Shown piece by piece: positions 1 through 8,295 of a stretch of 40,069 nucleotides of DNA. The notes beneath the pieces were generated by a model. The model worked only from the letters and a program-made list of their open reading frames with translations, was not told the origin of the DNA and did not search any database. Origin of the DNA: a virus; the IMG/VR virus record IMGVR_UViG_3300039206_000080, positions 1 through 40,069 of that record. One strand, written 5' to 3'. Within the stretch, counting starts at the first letter, position 1, and the number at the start of each line of letters is the position of its first letter. The translations under genes were made by a program, and so were the position numbers.

Positions 1-17
1 GTTTCCCAGTCACGATC
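1..17. other. Amplification primer (left end)
   Basis: The first 17 bases, GTTTCCCAGTCACGATC, are the defined part of a primer widely used for random amplification of viral DNA. Its reverse complement closes the window. The next five bases (18-22) do not match the phage sequence that precedes the repeat at the other end, as expected for a random primer tail. This is a library artefact, not phage DNA. Confidence 0.93.
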
Positions 18-22
18 TCGGG

Positions 23-84
23 TTCCACGTCGATTATGTGATTTATCAGCCGTTCAATCGTTGGGGTTATCATTTCTTCCACCC
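23..84. repeat. Terminal overlap, copy 1
   Basis: These 62 bases are identical to 39990-40051. The copy contains the first codons of the endolysin gene (from ATG at 73, minus strand) and the 3' end of the 67-residue gene. The overlap shows that the contig wraps around a circular or circularly permuted genome. It is too short to be taken as proof of a true direct terminal repeat. Confidence 0.95.
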
Positions 85-273
85 GTCCATCGTCAAGATA
101 AACACCACCAGCGCACCAATACCAGCAACGCCCAAAACTTTCAAGCTGAATATGCCAAAGTCTTGCACGTACTCTTTGACAAGCTCCTTAAAGCCTTCTT
201 TCGCGCCCTGCCTCAGCTCGCGGCGGTACTCCTCAGGCGATAAGTCTGATAGTCTGCGCTGTTCGTCACTCAT
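70..273 (-). CDS. Small single-pass membrane protein, lysis operon (holin candidate)
   Basis: This 67-residue protein has a charged, helical first half (about residues 1-38, rich in Glu and Arg) and one hydrophobic segment at about 42-61, followed by a short Lys-Lys tail. A Shine-Dalgarno sequence (AAAGGAAA) precedes the ATG. When the contig is circularised its stop overlaps the endolysin ATG (ATGA), so the two are co-translated. Position between tailspike and endolysin suggests a holin, pinholin or holin regulator, but I recognise no specific family. The 80-residue gene after the endolysin is a second holin candidate. Confidence 0.75.
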   Translation of the reverse strand: MSDEQRRLSDLSPEEYRRELRQGAKEGFKELVKEYVQDFGIFSLKVLGVAGIGALVVFILTMDGWKK

Positions 274-296
274 AAAGCCATTTCCTTTCTGGCAAG

Positions 297-315
297 CCCC
301 GCTCTTGTGGCGGGG
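297..315 (-). other. Hairpin between tailspike and lysis genes
   Basis: CCCCGC (297-302) and GCGGGG (310-315) form a 6-bp stem with a 7-nt loop just after the tailspike gene. No T-run follows on the minus strand, so it is not a standard terminator. It may stabilise the 3' end of the tailspike message or attenuate read-through into the lysis genes. Confidence 0.4.
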
Positions 316-340
316 AGGTGGGGGTCTATTAGATGCTTAG

Positions 341-2203
341 TCATTTGGCCACCCACCCAGTATTACCTGTGCCAGTTTCCTTGACATATAAAGTCGTACT
401 TGTCCCACCAGAACGATTAGTATACATAGACCCCTGAGCGGCTGTTATTACGCCTTCGGGGGTGCCAACACCTGTCAACCATTTTATAGTTGTACCGCTG
501 TTCAGGAACTCAATACTGCCACCATCTTGCAGCCGAACCTTGCCACCATATAGGTCAAAAATCCCATTGGTGGTGTTAAATCTATAAATCTCGGTGTCTG
601 AACTGTTGCAAAGAGCAATAGCATCACCAGAGGACGCTACACGTAAGTGCAGATCGGCCACACCATTCTGGAAAAATCTCACTTTAGATCGGTTGGTGCC
701 GTCCGAATCTACGCGCAATTCGCCGCCAGAGACAAGCTGCAAGCCTGTGTTTGCTGTTTTATAAACGTGGCCTTTTTTGCCATTACCTATAAAGTGACCG
801 CCTGCGTTATTAAAGAAATCACACAAGGCTATAACTGATTTAGTGTTGGCGTCCATGCCAATACCGATTGCCCCAGCTTGTGCAGACTCAATAGAACCGC
901 CAAGAAAAACTGCCGTTTCAAAATCAGCAAAATATATAGCTGTATTAAAGGCGCTTTCCCACTGCGTGCCTATAGACGTGAAGCCATTGCCATAACGCAA
1001 ATAGCCGTTATAATTGCAATTGCTGACATAGCTATTGGATACAACACCGTTAGTCCATCCGCTTGTTGAGTTTGGGCCTACTGCGTCAAAACCCCTGTCA
1101 AAGTGGCTGACATAAACTTCATCAAACTTAATATCAAACCACCCCGCGTCAGCTACGTCTGTAAAACCGAAGCCTCGCTGCGTTCTTGTCGTATGCCCTC
1201 TTAATCTAATATCATAAAACTGTGACCGCCAAACGCCATCATCAATAGTAAGCGCGTCACACGCACCAGAGACGGCAGATAGGTCTACATAAAAACCTCC
1301 TATTTTATTGTTGATGCTGAATAAACCAGTAGTAACAAACCTAAATAGCGGTACTGCGGTAGTCGCGTTAAATCGGCAGATGCCACGCCCCGCTCCATTT
1401 ATGTGCATCCCTTTTTCGTCACCACTTGGCAGAGTTATGGTAGTCGTGGCCGAGTATTCAAAGACGCCAGCGGGCAATATTAAATTGTAATTCAGGGAAT
1501 TAACCACTGTAGCTGTGGCTGACATAACAGCATCAACGCTAGATGCCGCTAGGGTTGAGACAAGGCCAAACATAACAGGCGATATGTCTGTGTTTTCTAA
1601 ATCAAGCTCAAATACGCCAACACCGACTGGAGCTGTCTCGCCAACTTTGTTTAAAAAATCAGTGTGAGCAGCGCCGCTTGCACCATTCCACGGCACAGTC
1701 GGGCTAATAATCGTCCCGCCGTTGTGGGTAGACTTTAATCCCGTAGCGTTATATCTAAACGTGCGCCCAGATTTTAGGCTGCCATCGCTGTAGTAATCTT
1801 TAACTGTGTATAGCTGGTTAGCTACAGGGACTATTGACTGCAACTCAGCCAGCGTGGCGACGGTTTGGAGGGCGTTCTGAATAGCCTCTGACACATTACC
1901 ATTAGGCGAGTAATACACCTGCGACATAGACGAATTAAGTACTTTAATGGAGTAGTCGCCTTCGATTTTAATAGCCACTGGCGAGCCGTTATAGGTCGGT
2001 ACACCGCCCGCGCCAGTGCGTACTGGCTGAGTTCCAACAACTTGGTTACCATCTTCCTGCACGAAGTAAATCGTCTTCTGATTGGCGAGAATTTCAGGGT
2101 CTAAATCAGGCTCACCAAAATAGAGATAGCCATTATATACCGGCCTCCCGCTGTCAAAGTTCGGCGCGTATGCGTAGGGGAAATTTACATTGTTTAGAGC
2201 CAT
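341..2203 (-). CDS. Tailspike protein with P22-like head-binding domain
   Basis: This 620-residue protein forms the receptor-binding spike. Residues about 1-105 follow the P22 gp9 head-binding domain: G-Y-L-Y-F-G, a DP-x4-ANQ block, EDG, TQP, YNG and a final YSPNGNV. Residues about 190-480 show the short Gly/Asn-rich repeats of a right-handed beta-helix, with a pectate-lyase-like start (LPAGVFEYS). The C-terminus (about 575-620) carries a motif shared by many environmental phage proteins: GTPEGVITA, GSMYTNRSGGTSTTLYVKE and GTGNTGWVAK. The helix probably binds or cleaves a surface polysaccharide, but the substrate cannot be read from the sequence. The start has a good Shine-Dalgarno (AGAAGGTG, 7 nt spacing). 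It is the last structural gene before lysis. Confidence 0.93.
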   Translation of the reverse strand: MALNNVNFPYAYAPNFDSGRPVYNGYLYFGEPDLDPEILANQKTIYFVQEDGNQVVGTQPVRTGAGGVPTYNGSPVAIKIEGDYSIKVLNSSMSQVYYSPNGNVSEAIQNALQTVATLAELQSIVPVANQLYTVKDYYSDGSLKSGRTFRYNATGLKSTHNGGTIISPTVPWNGASGAAHTDFLNKVGETAPVGVGVFELDLENTDISPVMFGLVSTLAASSVDAVMSATATVVNSLNYNLILPAGVFEYSATTTITLPSGDEKGMHINGAGRGICRFNATTAVPLFRFVTTGLFSINNKIGGFYVDLSAVSGACDALTIDDGVWRSQFYDIRLRGHTTRTQRGFGFTDVADAGWFDIKFDEVYVSHFDRGFDAVGPNSTSGWTNGVVSNSYVSNCNYNGYLRYGNGFTSIGTQWESAFNTAIYFADFETAVFLGGSIESAQAGAIGIGMDANTKSVIALCDFFNNAGGHFIGNGKKGHVYKTANTGLQLVSGGELRVDSDGTNRSKVRFFQNGVADLHLRVASSGDAIALCNSSDTEIYRFNTTNGIFDLYGGKVRLQDGGSIEFLNSGTTIKWLTGVGTPEGVITAAQGSMYTNRSGGTSTTLYVKETGTGNTGWVAK

Positions 2204-2290
2204 TGTGTTACACCTTCTGATTTAGTTTGTGGTGCTGGTTTAGTTGCAATGCGGTATACTTGGGCTTTACTGCTGAATAAAGGATTTGCT

Positions 2291-2527
2291 ATGGGCTTTA
2301 TTATCTCCAGCATAGCTATTGCTCTGTCTCTTTTTGCGATTCAGAAGATTCATTCTGAGTGGCTGCCGTTAAAACAAGCTGGGCATTTAAAAGAGCTTGA
2401 GCGTAACCGCTTGAGTTCGGCTGAGCTGAACCAAGCTTTAGTAACGCGTTACGAACAGGAGCACTTTCGTACAGCCTTGCTAATCCTCCTAGTGTCCCTG
2501 CTACCCCTGCTGTCGCTGCTGGGTTAG
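2291..2527 (+). CDS. Possible antisense gene for a two-helix membrane peptide
   Basis: On the plus strand a 78-codon frame starts at ATG 2291 with AAAGGA six bases upstream. It encodes two hydrophobic segments (about residues 2-18 and 62-78) around a charged middle. The last 212 bases lie opposite the 3' end of the gp16-like ejection gene, which is clearly coding on the minus strand. Antisense of Ala/Gln/Ser-rich sequence often gives hydrophobic frames by chance, so this is weak. It is listed because start, RBS and topology all fit a small holin-like protein and part of it lies in the otherwise empty gap 2204-2315. Confidence 0.2.
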   Translation: MGFIISSIAIALSLFAIQKIHSEWLPLKQAGHLKELERNRLSSAELNQALVTRYEQEHFRTALLILLVSLLPLLSLLG

Positions 2528-4094
2528 CCACCACACTGGCGCCAGTTAAAAGCGGTATTAGAGCCTGTCCAGTTGGCGTTGTAACGCCAGCTTCTTGCGC
2601 CCTATACGTAGCCTCAAGCACTCTTTGCAAGCCCTTTAACTGACCTTTCTCGGAGCCCTTAAAGAACGTATCAATTTGACTCCCGTGCTTTCTAAGCTCT
2701 GAGGCGAAAGCGTTAGGCGTTAGTCCGCCACGGCGCTTAGATACGTCTTCAACCACCTTAGATATAATCGCAGCCCTTGCATTTGCGCGGCCCTGATTGG
2801 TTAGTGATTGGTACAACAGCTTTTGCTCTGATGGCTTTTGGCTAAAGAGCATGGTCTTCACTGATTCCGGCGTAACATCTCCTTTGTCTAGCACGTTTTT
2901 AAGCTTCGTCTTGGTGAGCTTTGCGGCCTCGCTAGCGTATACCGTATTTGCCCGCTTCCATTGGCCAAATTCTTGAGGAGTAAGATTAGATTTGGCGAAC
3001 GACTCCATATCTTTGGTTAAGCCTTCGCCAACTTTGGTAAGCAGCGATTTAGCGCGGCTGGTCATTTGGCTTCTATCCGCCTTGTCTGTTGAGTCTACAA
3101 TTTCCCGAAACGCTGTCCGGTTTTCTTTCAAGGATGTGAAAGTTTGCGGCTCGCCTAGCGCGTCAACCAGTGTCTGCAAGTCTTCTAGCGCGCCGCTTGA
3201 CTTGATAACGCCTGGCTGCGAAAGCACATCCCTCGCCTCGGTAATCGCCTGCCTAGCATTAGACAAAGGCACTTCGCCAATAGGGTCTAGCGTATTGCCG
3301 ACTCGCTCCAGGGTTGACCCTGCCGCCTTGCGAATGGTGTCCTTTTTGTCGTTCAGGCTTTTAATGATGGCGTCATAACTGTACTCGCCGTATTTATCAG
3401 CAATATTCTCTACCGCACGCTGCCGCAATCCTTGCTGAGCTTCGCGAACGGGGCCAGTTCCCACTAGCGGTATTTTTTCAGCGCTCTGCTGTATAGACTT
3501 ACCCACAAATGTTTCCGGCTGGATAACGTCGCTAGTCATCAATGGGACGCCTGCCTGTTCAGCCTCTCTGATAAGCGCGGCTGGTTGAGCTGGGACATCG
3601 CCAGCTAGTGACTTTGCCGATCTAGCTGCACCCCTTGCCGCCGCAGCGCCTAAAAGCTCGCCCGCCAATGTTGGTAGCGTCTCGCCTATTGCCCCACCCA
3701 CTGGGCCTAGGGCTTCATAACCAAACTCGCCAGCGGTTTTCTCTGCCGACTCAAGCGCACTGGTTAGCGGGCTTAATGTTTCCGCAATACTTCTTAGCGC
3801 CTGTTCTCCCTCTGGCGTTTTAGGCTGGTAGGTTAGCGCCTCGCGAACTCTGCGAACGATATCGCCAGCCTCTGACCCCTTAAACGGAATAGATGCAATC
3901 CCTGCAACACCAGCTATAGGCTCTGCTAGCGCACCGCTAAGCATTGTACCTGCCGCCTCAGCAACCCCAAGAGGGCTAGTGCCTTGCGATACTGGGGCGA
4001 CTGGCGCAACCCCTTTGCTTGCCAGATATGCGTCAGGATCAAAGCCAGTAGATTGCTTTTTGCTTGCTAGGTACGCATCTGGATCAAAAGCCAT
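2316..4094 (-). CDS. Internal virion / DNA ejection protein, P22 gp16-like
   Basis: This 592-residue protein is the last and largest of three ejection proteins, in the order seen in P22 (gp7, gp20, gp16). P22 gp16 is about 609 residues. The N-terminus has a repeated block, FDPDAYLASK, at about residues 3-12 and 18-27, a motif common at the start of gp16-like proteins. An Ala/Gly-rich, weakly amphipathic region follows (about 40-165), and then a long charged helical part. Such proteins leave the head with the DNA and help it cross the inner membrane. Its start overlaps the stop of the upstream gene by one base, so the two are translationally coupled. Confidence 0.82.
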   Translation of the reverse strand: MAFDPDAYLASKKQSTGFDPDAYLASKGVAPVAPVSQGTSPLGVAEAAGTMLSGALAEPIAGVAGIASIPFKGSEAGDIVRRVREALTYQPKTPEGEQALRSIAETLSPLTSALESAEKTAGEFGYEALGPVGGAIGETLPTLAGELLGAAAARGAARSAKSLAGDVPAQPAALIREAEQAGVPLMTSDVIQPETFVGKSIQQSAEKIPLVGTGPVREAQQGLRQRAVENIADKYGEYSYDAIIKSLNDKKDTIRKAAGSTLERVGNTLDPIGEVPLSNARQAITEARDVLSQPGVIKSSGALEDLQTLVDALGEPQTFTSLKENRTAFREIVDSTDKADRSQMTSRAKSLLTKVGEGLTKDMESFAKSNLTPQEFGQWKRANTVYASEAAKLTKTKLKNVLDKGDVTPESVKTMLFSQKPSEQKLLYQSLTNQGRANARAAIISKVVEDVSKRRGGLTPNAFASELRKHGSQIDTFFKGSEKGQLKGLQRVLEATYRAQEAGVTTPTGQALIPLLTGASVVANPAATAGVAGTLGGLARLYESAPVRNALLKLGSAQPNSSGYAQALLNAQLVLTAATQNESSESQKETEQ

Positions 4095-5317
4095 TATTGA
4101 CCGCCTTGTAATCTAAGAATTTCAGCAGACCTTGGGTCATTAAGGTTTGCCTTGGCCCATTGCACCGCTTCTGAATCTGCTGTTGGTTCAGCTATCGGCG
4201 CCACCTCTTGAGCAAGCTTTGCGCGTACAATGGCGTCAATATTTTTGAGCTTTGCCGCCCTGGCTTCCGGCAGGTCTTTGCGTGTTGGTAGCATACCCAT
4301 TAAAAGCTCTTGGTCTTTGTCTGTGAATACACCTTCACCAGCAGACCTAAACATCTGCTTTAACACTGGCCCCATTGCTGCAACAGCGCCATCTGCTATC
4401 TGGGCGTCTGCTGTCATCGCTGGCATTAAGCCTACTATCGGCCCAGTATAAGCGTTAGTCATTGCGCTAGCGAGCGCGCCCATGCCAGTATTGTAAACAT
4501 CAAGCGCCTTGGTGTTACTGCGATTCTCTTTGTCTATGCCCGCTTTAGCTGTGGACACTGCTACAGCGTCAGCTACTGCCGATTTTACCGCTGGGGCAAG
4601 CTTGTACTGTGCTGCAAGTTTGGCAGACTCTTTGGCCCCAGATTTTGCGCCCTCAATAATAGCTTCGCTGCTCGCGACTTGCCCCGCCACTCCTGTTAAC
4701 GCAATAGTTTGCGCGGCTGAGCCTGTGGCGCGAGGGTCAAGGCCAAGCTTAATATTTTTAGCTAGGCGCTGCTGCTCAGGTGGCAGGCCATCAATAAGAC
4801 GGTTGAATTGCGCCTCTTCTGTGCCCACGTCCCCGCCTGCTGCCCCCGTCGCCTTCTTCCACGCCGTATAACCTTGAGGATCGCGGATAGCAAGCAATTG
4901 CTCAGCACCAGCCATAAACCCTTGCGGGTCGGCGCGAAACTCTTCAAGCGCCGCAATAGAGTCGCTAGGGTCGCCGCCTTGATCAGTGACAAGCTTAATG
5001 CGCTCTACCAATACCTGCTCTGGGTTTTCCCCAGACAGCACACGTTTAGCAGAGTCTACTAAATTTTGCTCGGTCATTTGATTGGCGAACTGAACGCCAG
5101 CAGCGGCCCGTGATCCAATTTCAGGATTGGCAATCATAAACTGTGAAATTTCTTCAGGATTTCCGCGAGAGAAGACGGCCTGCGCTTCTTGCGTTTTGGC
5201 CTGCGCCTCTTTCTCTTGGCGGCGCTCATTCAAAACAGACCCAAGACCCTGCAAACCTTTTGCAATGTTTCCATACTGACCGCCTAGCGGCTCGATATAA
5301 AACGGGTTAGCCGCCAT
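4094..5317 (-). CDS. Internal virion / DNA ejection protein, P22 gp20-like
   Basis: This 407-residue protein sits between the gp7-like and gp16-like genes and has the helical, Ala/Gln-rich composition of P22 gp20 (471 residues). It opens with FYIEPLGGQYGNIAKGLQGLG, followed by a coiled segment rich in Glu, Lys and Gln, typical of this family of ejectosome proteins. The role is inferred from order and composition; no catalytic motif is visible. It starts two bases after the gp7-like stop codon. Confidence 0.8.
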   Translation of the reverse strand: MAANPFYIEPLGGQYGNIAKGLQGLGSVLNERRQEKEAQAKTQEAQAVFSRGNPEEISQFMIANPEIGSRAAAGVQFANQMTEQNLVDSAKRVLSGENPEQVLVERIKLVTDQGGDPSDSIAALEEFRADPQGFMAGAEQLLAIRDPQGYTAWKKATGAAGGDVGTEEAQFNRLIDGLPPEQQRLAKNIKLGLDPRATGSAAQTIALTGVAGQVASSEAIIEGAKSGAKESAKLAAQYKLAPAVKSAVADAVAVSTAKAGIDKENRSNTKALDVYNTGMGALASAMTNAYTGPIVGLMPAMTADAQIADGAVAAMGPVLKQMFRSAGEGVFTDKDQELLMGMLPTRKDLPEARAAKLKNIDAIVRAKLAQEVAPIAEPTADSEAVQWAKANLNDPRSAEILRLQGGQ

Positions 5318-5319
5318 AA

Positions 5320-6147
5320 TTAAGCTCCAATTGCTGCATAGTTTACGACCATGTAACCGTCTCGTGTCGATACGTGTTCTGGATGGGTCGCTAGCACTTC
5401 ATGAGCCATAACGCCTTCGCTGTCACCCTTTAACCCCAGCGCCTCTGCTGCCTTGTTCCACGTCCACGAATACCATTTATGCCCGCTGCGCTCGCCTTGG
5501 GCTTGCACGTTCGTTTTTAGGCGAGGGTCGGAGAATGCCAACCCAGCGGCACCAAGCCCTGCGGTCAACAATCCGCCCAATCCAGCTTGTTGAGCCTGTG
5601 CACCTGCGACTTGACCTTGCGCGAGAGTTTGAGCCGACCCCATAACACCTTGACCTAAAGTTTGGCCAACCCCGCTAATACCGCTGGCAATTTGAGAGGC
5701 GTTAGAAGGCAGCGAGGCCAGCCCTTGAAGACCGGAAAGAGACTGCATTAAGGCTTGGTTTTCTAAGTCGCCAGAGTAGCGAGCTAGTGCGTCCTGCGTA
5801 TTGCCAGAGCGCAGCCCACCTGTCATAGCTTGGTTGCGTAGAATAGCATCCTCACCAGCGGCGCGCTGACTTGTAATGGCGCCATACATAGGGCTTGATC
5901 TAAGGCTAGCTAGCGCTTGATCCCCGCTGACATCGCCAATGCCGTACAGTCCGCCAATCTGACCTAGCGCGGACTCTCGGAACTGCTGAGGCAAAGCTTC
6001 GCGCTCTTTGAGATAGTCAAGCGCTGCCATTTGCGCATCGGCCTGAATCTGTGCGCCAGCCTCAATACCTTCCGCTTGGCCTGCTGCGGCTCGATTTGAC
6101 GCCTTAGCCGCCTTTGATCCCGTCAGTGTACGTACAAAACCGCCCAT
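5320..6147 (-). CDS. DNA ejection protein, gp7-like, with S74/chaperone-like C-terminus
   Basis: This 275-residue protein is the first of the ejection trio. Residues about 1-205 are Ala/Gly/Gln/Ser-rich and helical, as in P22 gp7 (229 residues). At about 208 the sequence changes to SDPRLKTNVQ, followed by GVMAHEV, HPEHV and MVVNYAAIGA. These are the conserved blocks of the peptidase S74 / intramolecular-chaperone domain of phage fibres, in shortened form. The Ser-Lys pair of SDxRLK is present. In fibres this domain trimerises the protein and cuts itself off; whether the short form acts here is unknown. The gene overlaps its upstream neighbour by one base. Confidence 0.8.
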   Translation of the reverse strand: MGGFVRTLTGSKAAKASNRAAAGQAEGIEAGAQIQADAQMAALDYLKEREALPQQFRESALGQIGGLYGIGDVSGDQALASLRSSPMYGAITSQRAAGEDAILRNQAMTGGLRSGNTQDALARYSGDLENQALMQSLSGLQGLASLPSNASQIASGISGVGQTLGQGVMGSAQTLAQGQVAGAQAQQAGLGGLLTAGLGAAGLAFSDPRLKTNVQAQGERSGHKWYSWTWNKAAEALGLKGDSEGVMAHEVLATHPEHVSTRDGYMVVNYAAIGA

Positions 6148-6488
6148 TATCTTAACCTCTTGTAAACTTCCAGACCGTCAGAGCTAAACCAATACACAAA
6201 CCCGCAACATTTAACTAATCTACGCACAGACGGCCTAGCAATTTGCGCTGTAATCATTTTACACCAATCGAATAGCCAAAACACGTACAAACACCACTCT
6301 TCGATAGCTTTTTTCAATAATCGTAGCCCTGCTTTGTCAGATGCAATGTGACAACTGGCAGCATCGCCCCGTCTTGCTACGGAAAACAACACCTTGCAAT
6401 CGTCGCGGCACCACCTGAAAACGAGGTGGTTATCGTTGACGGGTAGACCGATTAGGTCGCCGTGGTAGGGTGTGAACTTAGCTCGCAT
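6147..6488 (-). CDS. Small protein before ejection genes (gp14 position, GNAT-like end)
   Basis: The protein is 113 residues from the ATG at 6488, which overlaps the upstream stop. It occupies the place of P22 gene 14, just before gene 7. The C-terminal half, with RPSVRRLVKCCGF, resembles the last motif of GNAT acyltransferases and of small phage proteins found at this place in other podoviruses. The acetyl-CoA loop (R/Q-x2-G-x-G/A) is not visible, so enzymatic activity is doubtful. Its function is unknown; association with assembly of the ejection proteins is inferred from position only. Confidence 0.65.
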   Translation of the reverse strand: MRAKFTPYHGDLIGLPVNDNHLVFRWCRDDCKVLFSVARRGDAASCHIASDKAGLRLLKKAIEEWCLYVFWLFDWCKMITAQIARPSVRRLVKCCGFVYWFSSDGLEVYKRLR

Positions 6489-6891
6489 CCGCATAAGTAA
6501 TTTTAACCGTAATGGCTAGACTAAAATCTGCCGTTTTAGTAAGAGATTGCCCATCTATCCCGCCGACAAGTGTAGTGCTAGACGTGGTTACGTTAGCCGC
6601 TGTATCGTCATGCAGGGCAATACGACGGATTACAAAGTTGCCTTGCCCTGTCGGTATGGTGCTTAGGTGCGTAATTGTCTGCCCTGACTCGGTCGGAGTA
6701 GCGTCAAACGCTTGATCAAATTCGTTAGTAATAGCGCCGCCTGAGTTTAATGCGGTATGACCGGCAGCAAACGCCACGGTGCCATCGTCGATAGACAGAG
6801 TTTGTATGTGCCTGGCTACATTGTAATTAGTTGACTGGCTGGCTTGCTGGCCTATACGTAACAGGCCACGGTTTACGATCTTAGCGGCCAT
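6478..6891 (-). CDS. Putative virion-associated protein
   Basis: This 137-residue protein is rich in Thr, Ser, Ala and Gly with alternating hydrophobic residues, as in a beta-sandwich decoration or tail protein. I recognise no family. The ATG at 6891 overlaps the upstream stop (TAATG) and has AAGGAG eight bases before it. A GTG nine bases upstream is possible but too close to that site. The gene lies inside the continuous tail/ejection block. Confidence 0.7.
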   Translation of the reverse strand: MAAKIVNRGLLRIGQQASQSTNYNVARHIQTLSIDDGTVAFAAGHTALNSGGAITNEFDQAFDATPTESGQTITHLSTIPTGQGNFVIRRIALHDDTAANVTTSSTTLVGGIDGQSLTKTADFSLAITVKITYADAS

Positions 6892-7157
6892 TAGCGGCAC
6901 TCCTTTTCGTGGTCAATGATAACTTGCTCTGATTTACTGTAAGCGCCGCAATAGTCGCAGCACCATACTATTTCGGTCGGGTTAGTCTTTGTGTCCAGCA
7001 CTAAAAATATTCTCTTTTCGTCGTCGCGCTCAATAATCTGATTACCTAACGATTCAAGCTTGGATTGTGCGTCATCCATGCTTATGTCGCTTTCCAGCCG
7101 CATGACGGCAGACGATTCTATTACCACATCCATGTTTGTGCGTTTTTGTATATTCAT
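6891..7157 (-). CDS. Small protein with C-terminal zinc-finger motif
   Basis: The product is 88 residues from the ATG at 7157, which overlaps the upstream stop (ATGA). The last 22 residues hold C-x2-C-x13-H-x4-C, a likely single zinc site. The N-terminal part is mixed alpha/beta with no known motif. A zinc finger inside a structural operon is uncommon; it may stabilise a tiny tail component or act outside the virion. The frame is open further upstream, but that part overlaps the preceding gene. Confidence 0.65.
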   Translation of the reverse strand: MNIQKRTNMDVVIESSAVMRLESDISMDDAQSKLESLGNQIIERDDEKRIFLVLDTKTNPTEIVWCCDYCGAYSKSEQVIIDHEKECR

Positions 7158-7999
7158 AGCGTTACGTTTAGCTCCATGTATGGCCGGTTGCCGGTAGTGG
7201 CGTTCTCCTTTGAAGCTACAGTAATTGTGCCTAAGCCAAGCAATGCGGTGCCAGGGAGCCGTATCCACAACCATCGACCTCTAGCGCTTGCTAGTGTAGT
7301 GGCGTTGAGCGTCAATGTCTGCTCAGCTAGCGTGGTGGTTAGCGCACTGGCGATTGTTTCAGTGTTTGTGCCTGTGATTGGCTCGTCACCCGTCCACGTC
7401 GCCGTGTCTTCTTCAAACGGCTTAGCTACAGACGTATGTATTGCAAAGTTCCCATCCTCGCCAAGCGCTGTAGATGTTTGCGCCCATACATGAATTGCTG
7501 CGCTATTGATTGTACCAGTTAGCGGCACCCACGTCAGATCCCATGCAAGATAGGCGACCTGTGCATTACTGCCTACTGCTGCGGATGTTTTAGCTAATAA
7601 ATTGACAGCCCCGCCGAATGATGTTCCTGCGCTTGCCTGATCTAAATACGTGTCTTCTGAGCTGATAAGCCGGTCAATGCCTAGCGTTGTTTGCTGGCTA
7701 ACCCCAACAATACCACCACCATCAACTGCGAGCGACGGCATTGTGATGCTGCCATTGGCGATAGTGTTACCCGTGACCGCAAGCGCAGGCATAGTTATCG
7801 CCCCGCTCACGCCTGTATCACCTATAAGCCCTAGTGAGTCGAGATCCAATGCGGCACTGGCGTTAAATGTCGATTCATCATCACCGGCACTTTGGCCAAA
7901 AGACGGGCCAATGTTTATAGTCCCTCCTGGGCTTGGTCCTCCACCGCCGCCACCGCCGACCTTGCGAATAGCTGTGCTTATGCGTCTGCGCGTTACCAT
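7154..7999 (-). CDS. Putative tail-associated protein, DNRLRE-like beta domain
   Basis: This 281-residue protein starts at the ATG at 7999 (TAATG overlap with the upstream stop). After a basic N-terminus (MVTRRR) there is a run of eight Gly and two short near-repeats, SGAITMPALAV and NGSITMPSLAV. Residues about 113-280 match the plan of DNRLRE-type surface domains: EDTYLDQ, GTSFGGAVNLL, AYLAWDLTWVPL, INSAAIHVW. Such domains are beta-sandwiches found in secreted and virion surface proteins. A role in the tail or as an accessory adhesin is inferred. Confidence 0.68.
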   Translation of the reverse strand: MVTRRRISTAIRKVGGGGGGGPSPGGTINIGPSFGQSAGDDESTFNASAALDLDSLGLIGDTGVSGAITMPALAVTGNTIANGSITMPSLAVDGGGIVGVSQQTTLGIDRLISSEDTYLDQASAGTSFGGAVNLLAKTSAAVGSNAQVAYLAWDLTWVPLTGTINSAAIHVWAQTSTALGEDGNFAIHTSVAKPFEEDTATWTGDEPITGTNTETIASALTTTLAEQTLTLNATTLASARGRWLWIRLPGTALLGLGTITVASKENATTGNRPYMELNVTL

Positions 8000-8295
8000 T
8001 AAGTCACCGTCACTCTGCAAGTTTCGCCGCTTGGCCCTTGGGCGCGAACTGTGATATATGGCGCTGGTGGTACGCGATAGAATACGCCTTCGTCACCGAT
8101 TACGCATTTCTTTATCACAGACCAATGGCCTGTGCCTGGCCATGTAGCGTCAACGCCAGAGGCATAAATAAGCACCTGTATATCTCTATTACCATTGCAC
8201 GCCAATGTTTTCCAGTCGACACTGGCCATAGGCGCTATGCACTCGATGGTGTCGTTATCGGCTGGCATGGCTACTGACCCAGAATCAGCCATCAT
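7999..8295 (-). CDS. Small virion-block protein, unknown
   Basis: This 98-residue protein begins at the ATG at 8295, which overlaps the upstream stop (TAATG) and follows GGGAGGG at good spacing. A second ATG is at 8292. The sequence is predicted beta-rich (IQVLIYASG, YITVRAQGPSGETCRVTVT at the C-terminus). I do not recognise a family. The frame extends to 8319, but that start lies inside the preceding gene and lacks an RBS. Confidence 0.65.
   Translation of the reverse strand: MMADSGSVAMPADNDTIECIAPMASVDWKTLACNGNRDIQVLIYASGVDATWPGTGHWSVIKKCVIGDEGVFYRVPPAPYITVRAQGPSGETCRVTVT

Noticed and set aside
38-340. 100-residue plus-strand frame at the left end
   Set aside because: It runs opposite the 67-residue membrane gene and endolysin start, has a skewed composition and no RBS.
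647-1490. Plus-strand frames of 60-63 codons
   Set aside because: They are antisense to the tailspike gene, with no starts or motifs.
2992-5062. Plus-strand frames up to 128 codons
   Set aside because: They are opposite the ejection genes; Ala/Ser-rich coding DNA leaves long open antisense frames.
7065-8054. Plus-strand frames of 142 and 134 codons
   Set aside because: They lie opposite the DNRLRE-like protein, with Pro/Ser/Val-rich shadow composition and no RBS.
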